A DNA stretch of 32,917 nt from Dictyoglomota bacterium (GCA_013153035.1 JAADFF010000024.1:1-32917); one strand, 5' to 3'. Positions 1 to 8,473 are shown, counted from the first letter of the stretch. A program made the numbers and translations. The notes: a model not told the origin generated them from the sequence alone.

Positions 1-318
1 AAGCGTATTAGAAACATTCTTAAAGGTATTAAAAATCTTTCTACGGATATTACCCCTGAAGGCGAATGGGAAGAAAAATTGTACGCCAAGGCTGTGGACA
101 TATCTGATGCTTTAGGTGCCTTGGATTTTTATAAAGAAGATGATGTACGAAAGGCTATAGATATGCTAATAGAGCTTGCAGATGTTTTAGATAGATTCTT
201 TGAGGAGGTTCTTGTCAATCACGAAGATGAAGAGATTAGAAAGAGAAGACAGGCTCTTTTGAAGTTGACAGGTGATGTATTTGAGAGGGTGGCGCGGTTT
301 GATAAACTGGGACTCTAA
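1..318 (+). CDS. glyS: Glycyl-tRNA synthetase beta subunit, C-terminal fragment
   Basis: The reading frame is open from base 1, so the gene enters from the left and only about 105 C-terminal residues are visible, ending at TAA 316-318. GlyS is the beta chain of the alpha2beta2 bacterial glycyl-tRNA synthetase; its C-terminal part binds tRNA. The visible residues start KRIRNIL and contain LDRFFEEVLVNHED followed by RRQALLKL and ERVARFDKL. This matches the family pattern of a conserved FF-V-V--ED helix pair and the terminal VADFSKL-like sequence of the anticodon-binding domain. An internal TTG at 79 is not the true start. A diguanylate cyclase gene follows after 11 bases on the same strand. Identification is by remembered family motifs, and the catalytic part lies outside the window. 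Confidence 0.88.
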   Translation, partial: KRIRNILKGIKNLSTDITPEGEWEEKLYAKAVDISDALGALDFYKEDDVRKAIDMLIELADVLDRFFEEVLVNHEDEEIRKRRQALLKLTGDVFERVARFDKLGL

Positions 319-329
319 AATTTATAGCT

Positions 330-2054
330 GTGCGGCATTATGAAAAGATTTTATACCTAGTAATAGGGGTTTTAGCTTTTTCGATTTTGTTTTGGTATGG
401 TATTACTGGACTGGTGGTTCCTCCAGATGGAGCCACAGTTATTTACAACTGGACGGTAGAAGATACGACAGGTCATGTATATACCCGGAGGGAGGAGCGC
501 TCTATACCTAAGGTTATCGATGAAAAAATCCCTCCGGGTATTTTCGTTTATACGGCAACTGTAGAGTTACCTTTGATTGGTAATAGCTCACATGGCTATG
601 CTCTTGTCATAGCTCATCCTGCGTTTCAAGCTTTTCAGGTGTACATCGATGGTGTACTTATTGGTAGTGTTGGTGATATGGAAAGAGGGCAAAGTAACAT
701 CTGGAATGGTATTTTTTATTTTCCTATCGATAAAAAATTTCTTCGTGGAGATGCTCTTTCGCTAAAGATTAAGGGATATGCCTTGTACATCCATGGGTTT
801 GATATAGAGCCGTTTATTGCACCAATAGATATAGCTAGAAAGTATGTATTCATTAATCGGCTTATTACCGATAGAATATATAATTGGGCTATAGGTGCCA
901 GTTTGACAGTGGGGCTTAGTTTGATAGGCCTTATATTGCTCAGCAGAGGTGTTTCTAATAAGAAATATCCTTATTTTGCTCTTGCTTCAATGTTTGCAGC
1001 GATTTTTTACATGGATTATACAGTTATAGAGTCATTACCTGTATCGTATCTTACATACAAAAAGATTATTATGATATCTGCTATGATGGCAACATATTTT
1101 ATTCATAATGGTGTTTTGGCCGTTGTATATGGTAAAGAAGAGAAGCCCAAAAGTTCTTATTTCATATCGTATCTTATTGTGGGGGCAGCGATTATAGATA
1201 TCTTTCTCGGCTCTAATATGGTGACATTTAGAAAGATATATACTCATGTAGATTTGCTAATACCAGTAGTGTTCATATACGATGCGTTGGTATTATTTAA
1301 TAAGTATTCTCAAAAAGAGGATAGCGTCAGGGAAATGGGTATTCTCCTTACAGGTATGATTGCCAATAGTTTCTTTGTTATCATCGATATATATCAGCTT
1401 ATGAAAGAGCTTTATATGTCTTCTTACACTGTACTTATTAGCACTTATGGTCTTATGATTTTTATTCTTGCCATGAATTTTGCCCTCATATACGATTACA
1501 TCAGTGTATACAGAAGGGCACAGAGTCAGGAGAAAACCGTTAAAGAGTTAAAGGACATATCCCGGAGGGATACATTAACAGGAGCGTATAATCGAGGTTA
1601 TATATCGGAAATCTTATCTGCAGTACATGGAGATGTGTGCTTTCTTATGCTTGATATAGACCATTTTAAAAGAATTAACGATACATATGGTCATGTTACA
1701 GGTGATAAGGTGCTTAAGCATGTTGTTAGTATTATTACTATGCAAATTCGGTCTGGGGATGTTGTTATCAGATACGGAGGAGAGGAATTCCTTATTATAT
1801 TATTTGATGCTGAGATGGGGATAGGTAGAGCCGTGGCTGAGCGTATTCGTAAGGCAGTTGAGAAGAGTATTATTATTGCATCTGGCCAACAGATAAAGGT
1901 AACAATTTCTGTTGGTGTATGCTGTGGCTATATTAAAGAGGATATATCTGAGGAACAGGTATGGGGATATATTCATAAAGCCGATGAGTACTTGTATATT
2001 GCCAAGGAATCTGGAAGAAACAAAGTAGTGGCGGGAGAGTGTCCCGCCACATGA
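330..2054 (+). CDS. Membrane diguanylate cyclase (DISM/7TM-like sensor plus GGDEF)
   Basis: Predicted to make cyclic di-GMP from two GTP in response to an extracytoplasmic or membrane cue. Residues 8-28 form a first membrane helix and about 30-180 a beta-rich extracytoplasmic region with aromatic and Gly residues, resembling the jelly-roll sensor of 7TMR-DISM proteins. About 185-392 hold roughly seven hydrophobic helices, followed by a short charged linker and a GGDEF domain (about 410-570). The active-site motif is GGEEF (483-487), a functional variant. DIDHFKRIND (442-451) is the usual metal/GTP segment. RSGD (474-477), five residues before GGEEF, fits the RxxD product-inhibition site. The GTG start at 330 is the only start in the open frame before the first helix; an in-frame TAA lies at 303-305. 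No good Shine-Dalgarno is visible, so coupling to glyS is possible. The last codons lie in a hairpin (2028-2050). Confidence 0.9.
   Translation: MRHYEKILYLVIGVLAFSILFWYGITGLVVPPDGATVIYNWTVEDTTGHVYTRREERSIPKVIDEKIPPGIFVYTATVELPLIGNSSHGYALVIAHPAFQAFQVYIDGVLIGSVGDMERGQSNIWNGIFYFPIDKKFLRGDALSLKIKGYALYIHGFDIEPFIAPIDIARKYVFINRLITDRIYNWAIGASLTVGLSLIGLILLSRGVSNKKYPYFALASMFAAIFYMDYTVIESLPVSYLTYKKIIMISAMMATYFIHNGVLAVVYGKEEKPKSSYFISYLIVGAAIIDIFLGSNMVTFRKIYTHVDLLIPVVFIYDALVLFNKYSQKEDSVREMGILLTGMIANSFFVIIDIYQLMKELYMSSYTVLISTYGLMIFILAMNFALIYDYISVYRRAQSQEKTVKELKDISRRDTLTGAYNRGYISEILSAVHGDVCFLMLDIDHFKRINDTYGHVTGDKVLKHVVSIITMQIRSGDVVIRYGGEEFLIILFDAEMGIGRAVAERIRKAVEKSIIIASGQQIKVTISVGVCCGYIKEDISEEQVWGYIHKADEYLYIAKESGRNKVVAGECPAT
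2028..2050 (-). terminator. Hairpin, probable terminator for the convergent minus-strand gene
   Basis: GTGGCGGGA (2028-2036) and TCCCGCCAC (2042-2050) are perfect 9-bp arms around a 5-base loop. Read on the minus strand, the hairpin is followed by TACTTTGTTTCTT, a U-rich though interrupted tail. On the plus strand no T-run follows. It therefore best serves the gene at 2055-4457, whose stop lies only four bases before the stem on that strand. It also forms the last codons of the diguanylate cyclase gene. Confidence 0.6.
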
Positions 2055-4457
2055 TTATGGATAGATAATTTTTACCATCTTGGTTTCGGATATCCATTGA
2101 ACCCTTGCTCCAAATGTTTCTGCTATAAATCTTGCTGGTACAAGACTTCGTCCTTGTATAACAGGAAGCTTTCTACCAAGGTTGACCCCCTTTCCATTAA
2201 TAATGGCATATGGTTTGTCTAGATATAAGGTAAGGGTTGTTTCTCCCAGTGAAAGCACAATTTTCCTCTCCATGCCATACCATCCCAGTTCCATGCCCAT
2301 AGCCTCTGCGAGAAATCTTACGGGTATATATGTGGTGTTTCCTACTATCGTAGCTGGTACTTCCAACAGGTATTTTTTTCCATTGACATATCCTTCTTTT
2401 TTCCCTACGCGGAAAGATATAACGGTGGATGATGGATAAGATACGACACTGCATTTCTTGTATGTATTACCTGCTAAGTCTTGAGCGGAAAGACATACTT
2501 CATTAACACCCTTAAATAGGAACATATTGAAATGAAATTTTCCCTCTTTGTCTATATCAGGCTGATAATATGCCTCTCTAAGATTTCCAGCCTTCACCCT
2601 TACAATAAGTGATGCTCCGGGTTCTGTCATGCCTGTGACATTGACAGGATTTTTACTGAACACTCCTTTTTGGGGGATATTCCATATGGTAAATGGCGGG
2701 GTAGTGTCTATAGAGACAGGGATTTCTGCAGGTTTAGAGTTATTGCCGAATGTATCTTCAGCGTAAAACTTCATAACAAAGTTTCCATCACTGGGGAGTG
2801 TAATGTCTTTGAGATACGATGTGCCGGGACTAGCCTTAAATCTGAATATCTCTCTTCCATCGATTTCTGTCCATATTGTATTTACATCTTTGTCGGCAGG
2901 TGAGACAATAAGAACTTTTACCCTTCTGCCTTCTACGCCAATTTTTTCCACTATAGGAGAGGCTGGTGCCCCTTTATCTTCAAAATATCCTGTCCATGTG
3001 GCACTATTGTTGTCGGGGTTAATATCTTTGGTTTTTGTGCGTGCTTTGACACGAGTTTCTACACTTACGGGACCTTCCTTGGTGTTAATGAGGTCTATGT
3101 ACAGAGAGGCAGAGCTACCAGGATCCAATTTTTTGATGTTCCATGTGTTTCCGATAACCTCTCCGTCTGTGACATCTATGACTTGATATGAACCACCATT
3201 TATAGAGAATGTCACGACGATATTCTCTGCTGGTGTTGTGCCCTTATTGAGTACAACAATGGGTAATGGATAAGACTTAGCCGTGTCAAGACCATCTTTG
3301 TCATCAGGTAATATAAGGGCTATATCTGATATGTTTTGGGGAGACATAGACACAACTCGTTTGATATTGCTAACAGGAGATTTCAGATTTGCCTCGATGA
3401 GTATAGGTTTGCTGTCATTATCGGGTTTAGCCCTGAACACAGCAAAATATATACCGGGAACAATGTCTCCCAGGGTCCATGTATCATCTTTAAATGTTCC
3501 TTTACTGAGAAGGACTTTGGCTACACTTCCTCCTGTGGGTTTTAAAATTACATTTAGGTCTTTTTCTGGTGAGGGACCCTTTATTGTGACAACAGCGGCT
3601 ATATAGATGTTGTCTCCGGGTAAGAAGAAAGGATTGATGGTATACATTTGAAATTCAGTATTGGGCCTTCTGATGACATTGAAAGTAATCATTGTCTCAT
3701 CGTTATTATCGTTGCTATCGCTAAGCGGAGATTCTACCTTTAATATACCGTTGTATTTACCTTCTGCAAGGGCAGTAATCTGTATGAGACATTTGACTGT
3801 TTGTCCTTTGATCATGGTGCCTATATTCCATGAATTGCCTGCCATAGTTCCTTGTGAACACATAGCTTTGCCGGTTTGTCTTATCATGCTATCTGTTTGG
3901 AAAGAGACTTTTACACCACTTGCTTGCCCTCCACGGTTTAGAACAGCCAGTTCTACATATGGGGTTTCCCCGAGGGCAAAATTGATGCTTTTCTTGGGTA
4001 TGACGGTAACATCTATATCAGGTTCTTCTTCAACACCAATATAGATATTTTTCTCCATGACATATGAATCATTTTCATATACTTTGATAGTAATACCGTG
4101 TGCACCTATCTTTTCCCCTTTAATTATGAGGGTTAGCATGGCAGATTGACCTTTGTCGAGGTTGCCTATATACCATATATAGCTGTTTATATCAAAAGCT
4201 CCCCAAGTACTGTCAGTTTTAACAACTTCTAGAGCTGTAGTATCGGTAACAATGTATACTTTCACATTCCCTGTGGTGCTATCTGTCTCATTTTTAAGAG
4301 TGATTTGCATTGTTGTTGTTTCACCTACAGCTATAACATTGTCGGTAGTTGTTATTGATAGTGAAAATGACGGTGTATCAGCTGCATTTATGTATGGGGA
4401 TAGGTAAATTGAGGATATTAATAATACAAATATGGTAATCCACGCTGCCCTCTTCAT
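2055..4457 (-). CDS. Secreted surface protein: CARDB/DUF11-type repeats, Ig-like domains, copper-amine-oxidase-type stalk domain
   Basis: 800 residues with an N-terminal signal peptide (hydrophobic stretch about 5-22, likely cleavage after YINA near residue 25). About 27-490 hold four successive beta-sandwich repeats of CARDB/DUF11 character, each with a WNIG- or WTLGDI-like strand followed by a PG- or KG- turn. About 495-690 contain two Ig-like modules, including DTTPPFTIW and a segment with DLAGNTYK. The C-terminus (about 695-800) matches the copper amine oxidase N-terminal domain family (PF07833), with TYIPVRFLAEAMG and SLVPARFIAETFGA. Despite its name that domain is a non-catalytic extracellular module common in Firmicutes and thermophiles. 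The ATG has a good SD (GGAGGTGAGAAT). The gene is last in the uppS-parAB block, 41 bases after coaX. Likely role: cell-surface structure or adhesion; no enzymatic motif is seen. Confidence 0.82.
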   Translation of the reverse strand: MKRAAWITIFVLLISSIYLSPYINAADTPSFSLSITTTDNVIAVGETTTMQITLKNETDSTTGNVKVYIVTDTTALEVVKTDSTWGAFDINSYIWYIGNLDKGQSAMLTLIIKGEKIGAHGITIKVYENDSYVMEKNIYIGVEEEPDIDVTVIPKKSINFALGETPYVELAVLNRGGQASGVKVSFQTDSMIRQTGKAMCSQGTMAGNSWNIGTMIKGQTVKCLIQITALAEGKYNGILKVESPLSDSNDNNDETMITFNVIRRPNTEFQMYTINPFFLPGDNIYIAAVVTIKGPSPEKDLNVILKPTGGSVAKVLLSKGTFKDDTWTLGDIVPGIYFAVFRAKPDNDSKPILIEANLKSPVSNIKRVVSMSPQNISDIALILPDDKDGLDTAKSYPLPIVVLNKGTTPAENIVVTFSINGGSYQVIDVTDGEVIGNTWNIKKLDPGSSASLYIDLINTKEGPVSVETRVKARTKTKDINPDNNSATWTGYFEDKGAPASPIVEKIGVEGRRVKVLIVSPADKDVNTIWTEIDGREIFRFKASPGTSYLKDITLPSDGNFVMKFYAEDTFGNNSKPAEIPVSIDTTPPFTIWNIPQKGVFSKNPVNVTGMTEPGASLIVRVKAGNLREAYYQPDIDKEGKFHFNMFLFKGVNEVCLSAQDLAGNTYKKCSVVSYPSSTVISFRVGKKEGYVNGKKYLLEVPATIVGNTTYIPVRFLAEAMGMELGWYGMERKIVLSLGETTLTLYLDKPYAIINGKGVNLGRKLPVIQGRSLVPARFIAETFGARVQWISETKMVKIIYP

Positions 4458-4498
4458 ATTCTCACCTCCACTGTATACTCACTATGTATAATCGGAAA

Positions 4499-5158
4499 TT
4501 ACAGGTAGCTATGTAGTTTTTGCATGCCTAAAGCTATTAAGTGGGGAATATATGTTCCACGGGGGAGTATAGGTTGAAGTTTCAAGTATGCTCCGCCAGT
4601 ATATACAATTGGAAGATTACCAGCGAGATTGTTATATCTGTCTATCCATAGAGATTGCATGTAATATATGCCACTATAGATAGCTTCTTCTGAGGTTTTG
4701 CCTATGATAAATCCCTGTTTGGGTGCAAATTTTTTCAGTCCTGGTGCTTTCAGTGTAAGTCCTTCATGCATAGCCTCTACTCCAGGTGCTATAGCACCTC
4801 CTATGAATGTTTTATCAATAACCACATTTATGACAGTAGCTGTACCCAGCATGACTACAAGTGCAGATGGGATAGATATCCCATTGATGGCAAGAAGTCT
4901 ATCTATACCTACTGTGGAAAGATTGACATCAGGTGCTATGCGAAAAGACCATGGCATATCACGGGTGATAACTATGGCATGGGGATACGTAGTAAGCCAC
5001 TTGTCAAGAGCTGGTTTATTAACACTGGAAATAAGAATATGCTTGGACTCAATGTTATCTATGGTTTTTCCTGTTGGTACTGTATAAAGGAGTGTAGGTG
5101 GGTGTGTGGTGAGGTCATACACTTTGGTTAGGGTGTTGCCAATATCTATGCCTATCAT
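4499..5158 (-). CDS. Type III pantothenate kinase-like protein lacking the catalytic Asp
   Basis: CoaX catalyses ATP-dependent phosphorylation of pantothenate, the first step of CoA synthesis, using the ASKHA fold. Family landmarks are visible: DIGNT near the N-terminus (5-9, phosphate binding), GIDRLLA (84-90, the GxDR pantothenate-side motif), GTAT (105-108), GGAIAPG (120-126) and TGGAY near the C-terminus. In ordinary CoaX the GTAT motif is preceded by Asp (DxGTAT), the proposed general base; here it reads VVMLGTAT with Met at 103. The following conserved Asp (TxxD) is Asn111, and the family TGGD reads TGGA. At 219 residues it is shorter than the usual about 255. Its ATG overlaps the stop of the PP-loop gene (ATGA), so the two are translationally coupled. 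It may be an inactive or repurposed paralogue; fold assignment is firm, pantothenate kinase activity doubtful. Confidence 0.8.
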   Translation of the reverse strand: MIGIDIGNTLTKVYDLTTHPPTLLYTVPTGKTIDNIESKHILISSVNKPALDKWLTTYPHAIVITRDMPWSFRIAPDVNLSTVGIDRLLAINGISIPSALVVMLGTATVINVVIDKTFIGGAIAPGVEAMHEGLTLKAPGLKKFAPKQGFIIGKTSEEAIYSGIYYMQSLWIDRYNNLAGNLPIVYTGGAYLKLQPILPRGTYIPHLIALGMQKLHSYL

Positions 5159-6138
5159 GATGCATCTACCACCTGAAAGAGCCTTATAAAGTCAGATTTT
5201 GAGCGGATAAAAACGAGCTCAATATTAGGGTTGGACATCTCTCCCAATATAATAGACTTAATGGATTCTTTGCCAGATGGATTATCTAGTGATGGGTTGA
5301 TTACTACGGTTAGAGATGAGATATCTTCTCCCCATAATACAGTTCCATATTGTGATAACAATTGGCTTATCTGTATCTTTATATTTGCAGGTAGACTAGG
5401 AAGTACATTGATAATGAATTTGGTCTCCTTTTTATTTCCTATAACCTTGATATTGGCAAGATAGTGAGAGATATTTTTTTCATCGAGTAAGTTTATAAGA
5501 GTCTTGTTAACTATTGCCGTTAGGGATGTTTTCGTACCGTCTTTGTCTGGCATCCACAGATGCCTCAGCATGCAACCTTCCCTTTCAGGATGTACGCCTA
5601 TATGAAAATCTGTAATGCCGTAAATATTTTTTAGTATTTTCATTTCTTCCTCTTTAGTGAAGTCTTTTAGCGGGGCTAAAAACGGAGGATTAAAGTAAGT
5701 TCCTCCTCTGCCCCAAGAATCACTTTGGTTGGCACCGGTGATAATGATGGCATTAGGATAATGTCGTTTAATAGTACCAAGTTTTATATGTCGAGTACAT
5801 GTGTTACATGATATGCCTCTGTGTGCTAATTGTTTTAGCGCTTCATCGCCATATATGATATGAAGTGGTACAGAGAATTGTTTAGCTATAAGCTTGACTT
5901 TTCTTCTAATGCTGGGGTATGTAAAATCTCCCCAATCTATATGCACTGCTGTAATGTTTGGGATAACCTCTCTTGTCAGGAGTAGGGCAAGGGTACTATC
6001 CATACCACCAGAGAAGGCAACAACTGCCTGTTTACCATCTGTGTATTTGCTAATAACAGACAGCGCCTTTTCTATAGGGTTATTACTTTGTCCAATTTTT
6101 AAGGTAATCAATGAGCTTTTCGGCTGTTTCTTCATCAT
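5155..6138 (-). CDS. PP-loop ATPase, possibly a thiolation-type sulfurtransferase
   Basis: The N-terminal domain carries the PP-loop SGGMDS (43-48) typical of enzymes that adenylate a substrate before S or N transfer (TtuA/TtcA, MnmA, LarE, GuaA families). A CxxC pair (C111, C114 in SCNTC), the sequence TGANQSDSWGRGG (134-146) and an isolated C189 (EREGCMLRHLW) follow. CxxC plus a distant third Cys resembles the three-Cys [4Fe-4S] site of TtuA/TtcA-type tRNA thiolases. Residues about 200-327 form a C-terminal region I do not recognise. The start is uncertain: ATGATG at 6138 lies 56 bases inside the end of parB with no clear SD, and a TTG at 6111 is also possible. The stop overlaps the coaX-like start (ATGA). 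The exact substrate cannot be read from the sequence; lactate-racemase cofactor or tRNA thiolation are candidates. Confidence 0.75.
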   Translation of the reverse strand: MMKKQPKSSLITLKIGQSNNPIEKALSVISKYTDGKQAVVAFSGGMDSTLALLLTREVIPNITAVHIDWGDFTYPSIRRKVKLIAKQFSVPLHIIYGDEALKQLAHRGISCNTCTRHIKLGTIKRHYPNAIIITGANQSDSWGRGGTYFNPPFLAPLKDFTKEEEMKILKNIYGITDFHIGVHPEREGCMLRHLWMPDKDGTKTSLTAIVNKTLINLLDEKNISHYLANIKVIGNKKETKFIINVLPSLPANIKIQISQLLSQYGTVLWGEDISSLTVVINPSLDNPSGKESIKSIILGEMSNPNIELVFIRSKSDFIRLFQVVDAS

Positions 6139-6952
6139 CTATATTGATAATAAGCTTATATCCATTTTTTACCCTTCTGACTGTAGATTTCATAGGAATG
6201 TATTTCTTTGCCAGTTTTCTCAGTCTGTCTACTGTTTCATCTTTTTTTACACTTTTTTCTCGTTTTTCGCTTCCTTCTGGTAGCTTGCCATCTTGTATGT
6301 ACTTTAGGGTATTAACTTCTTCTTCCAGTTGTCGTGTAGACATATCTTCTGCCACAACTTTTTCTGCAAGCGTGATTTGCCACTGGGGTTGCTTGATTTC
6401 CAGAAGCAGTTTAATATGGCTAAGGGTTAGCTTATGGGGATATTTCTTGACAAGTTGTAGCACAGTGTCAGGCAATTGAAATATTCTCAGTATATTAGAA
6501 ATATGAGATTTGCTTTTCCCTAATATACCGGATATCTCATCAAGTGTGAGACCCATATCTTCTTTCAATTTTTTTATGGAGATCGCCAGTTCCCACAGTG
6601 TTAGATCTTTTCTATCAATATTTTCTATGATTGCAAGGGCCATGGCCTCTTTGTCGGATACGTTGATAACAATAACTGGGATTGTTTTTTTACCTAGGAG
6701 TTTTATGGCCCTGTACCGTCTTTCTCCCGCTATAATCTCAAACTTATCACCTTTCCTTCGCACAACAATAGGTTGCAGAAGGCCATGTTTTTTAATCGAT
6801 TCTGATAGAGCTTGTATCTCTTCTTCGGAAAATATCTGTCTGGGTTGGTATGGGGAGGGGTGTATATCATTAATAGGTATATTTCGGACATCTGTGTTTT
6901 TCATGTCCATCATATTTTCAAGGGATAAACCAAGTCCCCTGCGTTTCTTCAC
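6083..6952 (-). CDS. parB: Chromosome partitioning protein ParB (Spo0J)
   Basis: ParB binds parS sites, uses CTP to spread as a clamp, and works with ParA to segregate origins and load SMC. The N-terminal domain has IPINDIHPSPYQPR (about 25-38) and the CTP-binding motif GERRYRA (about 76-82). The central helix-turn-helix region reads LTLDEISGILGKSKSHISNIL, the parS-contacting domain. The C-terminus from about residue 230 is Lys/Glu-rich and short, as in dimerisation domains. Length 289 is normal. The GTG start at 6952 has a strong SD (AGGAGGTGAAATAAG) located in the end of parA; the genes are separated by one base, so parAB is an operon. The 3' end overlaps the PP-loop gene by 56 bases in a different frame. 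Confidence 0.96.
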   Translation of the reverse strand: MKKRRGLGLSLENMMDMKNTDVRNIPINDIHPSPYQPRQIFSEEEIQALSESIKKHGLLQPIVVRRKGDKFEIIAGERRYRAIKLLGKKTIPVIVINVSDKEAMALAIIENIDRKDLTLWELAISIKKLKEDMGLTLDEISGILGKSKSHISNILRIFQLPDTVLQLVKKYPHKLTLSHIKLLLEIKQPQWQITLAEKVVAEDMSTRQLEEEVNTLKYIQDGKLPEGSEKREKSVKKDETVDRLRKLAKKYIPMKSTVRRVKNGYKLIINIDDEETAEKLIDYLKNWTK

Positions 6953-6953
6953 C

Positions 6954-7736
6954 TTATTTCACCTCCTGGAACATGGCTTTGCACCTACTATCAACTTCGT
7001 TGGCAAGTTCGAGAAATGCCTGTGTTGCTTTTGATTCTGGAGCGTATTCAAGGAGAGTTAGTGCATGTGATGGAGCCTCGGCAACCCTGACTGTGCGAGG
7101 TATTACTATGTCAAATGCCTTGTCCCCCAATACTCTCTTGACTTCTTCTAGAACTTGTCTTGCCAAGATGGTTCTTGGATCCCACATATTTATGACAACG
7201 CCTATAAGCTCCAAAAATGGATTCATGCCATTTCTTATGGTTTCCATAAGCTTCCACATTTGTGAAAGACCTTCAAGAGCCAAAAACTCTGCCTGTAATG
7301 GCACAATAACCCCATCGGATGCAATAAGAGAGGCCAGCATGAGAGAACTAACAGATGGAGGGGTATCGATAAGGATGTAGTCAAATTGATGTTTAAGTTG
7401 CTCAAGAATATCTTTCATGTAGGAAAGATTTCCCGTTCCCTCTATTTCAATGTTAGCCAATGCTAGCTCAGGTGGGGCAGGAAGTAGATACATATTGCCA
7501 AAAGATTTCTCTATAGTGATGACGGCTTCTTCAGGTGGTATATTATCCATTACTATTTCAAGTAATGTTGTTTCTAAGTCTTCGAGTCCTATAAGAGAGG
7601 TAGTAGCATTACCCTGTGGATCGGTGTCTACCACAAGCACTTTCTTATTCTGCTGTGTGAGTGCTGCAGCTAAGTTGACTGTTAGGGTTGTTTTCCCAAC
7701 GCCACCTTTTTGATTTGCTATAGATATAACAGCCAC
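6954..7736 (-). CDS. parA: Chromosome partitioning ATPase ParA (Soj)
   Basis: A deviant Walker A ATPase that forms ATP-dependent dimers on DNA and moves ParB-parS complexes. MAVISIANQKGGVGKTT opens the protein, with the two-lysine KGGVGKTT motif at residues 10-17. The A' motif is VDTDPQGNAT (about 36-45) and Walker B is YILIDTPPS (about 119-127). Length 260 matches chromosomal Soj rather than plasmid ParA with an N-terminal HTH. The start is GTG at 7736 with SD GGGGAGGTATTATA. It follows uppS by 35 bases and precedes parB by one base. No parS palindrome of the TGTTTCACGTGAAACA type was found by eye in the window, so the cognate sites are probably elsewhere near the origin. Confidence 0.96.
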   Translation of the reverse strand: MAVISIANQKGGVGKTTLTVNLAAALTQQNKKVLVVDTDPQGNATTSLIGLEDLETTLLEIVMDNIPPEEAVITIEKSFGNMYLLPAPPELALANIEIEGTGNLSYMKDILEQLKHQFDYILIDTPPSVSSLMLASLIASDGVIVPLQAEFLALEGLSQMWKLMETIRNGMNPFLELIGVVINMWDPRTILARQVLEEVKRVLGDKAFDIVIPRTVRVAEAPSHALTLLEYAPESKATQAFLELANEVDSRCKAMFQEVK

Positions 7737-7771
7737 TATAATACCTCCCCTATATGTATGCTTTTAATATT

Positions 7772-8473
7772 TTACTTGCCAAAGCGCCTTTGACGACGAT
7801 TATATTCGTCTAATACTTGAAGTAGCAAAGTGTCATTCATTTCCGGCCAGTAGTTAGGTAGAAATATAAATTCTGCATATGCACTTTGCCAGAGTAGGAA
7901 ATTAGATATTCGCATTTCACCGCTTGTTCTTACGATGAGATCCACATCAGCAAATCCAGGATTATACAGGAAATGTTCTATGAGTTCCATGTTTATGGGA
8001 ACATCATTGGGTATTTCTCCGCTTCTAACACGGTCAACGATTTTATTGACAGCATCCAATATTTCCTGTCTGCCACCATAGTTTATGGCAAGGCCAACAG
8101 TTAGTTTTGTATTGTTTTTACTATTTTCTACCAGTTCATCTAAAACATCAAGAACTTTTTGAGGTAGCGGTTCTCTTCTTCCCATATGTATAAACTTTAC
8201 ACCCTTAGAGATATAAGTAGCCATTTTTTTCTTTGCCATTTCATATGCAAGGTTCATGAGATAGTTGACTTCATACTCTTCTCTTTTCCAGTTTTCTGTA
8301 GAGAATAAATAGAATACGATTGTTTCCAACTTTTCTGGGCTTCTTTCTAAGAAGAAATCAACTACATCCATAACTTTGTTAAAACCTTGTCTGTGTCCTT
8401 CCATTTTGGGTAATCCTCTTTTTTGTGCCCATCTTCGATTTCCGTCTACAATAAATCCTATGCTCTTTAACAA
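7772..8473 (-). CDS. uppS: Isoprenyl transferase / undecaprenyl diphosphate synthase
   Basis: Cis-prenyltransferase that condenses farnesyl diphosphate with isopentenyl diphosphates to make the C55 carrier lipid for cell-wall polymers. FIVDGNRRWAQKRG (the DGNxRWA active-site loop holding the catalytic Asp) and GHRQG are near the N-terminus, FSTENW lies in the middle, and the substrate-binding block VDLIVRTSGEMRISNFLLWQ followed by AYAEFIF is near the C-terminus. Start choice: GTG at 8482 abuts a GGGGG run with no spacing, while TTG at 8473 has GGGGGTGA at a normal distance, so I prefer 8473 (233 residues; 236 with GTG). An extended -10 box at 8495-8503 also fits a short leader for the TTG. 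It opens the minus-strand block leading to parAB. Confidence 0.93.
   Translation of the reverse strand: MLKSIGFIVDGNRRWAQKRGLPKMEGHRQGFNKVMDVVDFFLERSPEKLETIVFYLFSTENWKREEYEVNYLMNLAYEMAKKKMATYISKGVKFIHMGRREPLPQKVLDVLDELVENSKNNTKLTVGLAINYGGRQEILDAVNKIVDRVRSGEIPNDVPINMELIEHFLYNPGFADVDLIVRTSGEMRISNFLLWQSAYAEFIFLPNYWPEMNDTLLLQVLDEYNRRQRRFGK

Noticed and set aside
2055-4457. Calling the 800-residue protein a copper amine oxidase
   Set aside because: Only the non-catalytic N-terminal-type stalk module is present; no catalytic domain or TPQ site.
6083-7736. parS sites close to parAB
   Set aside because: No full TGTTTCACGTGAAACA-like palindrome found by eye; only half-site matches such as TGTTTCACC within coding sequence.
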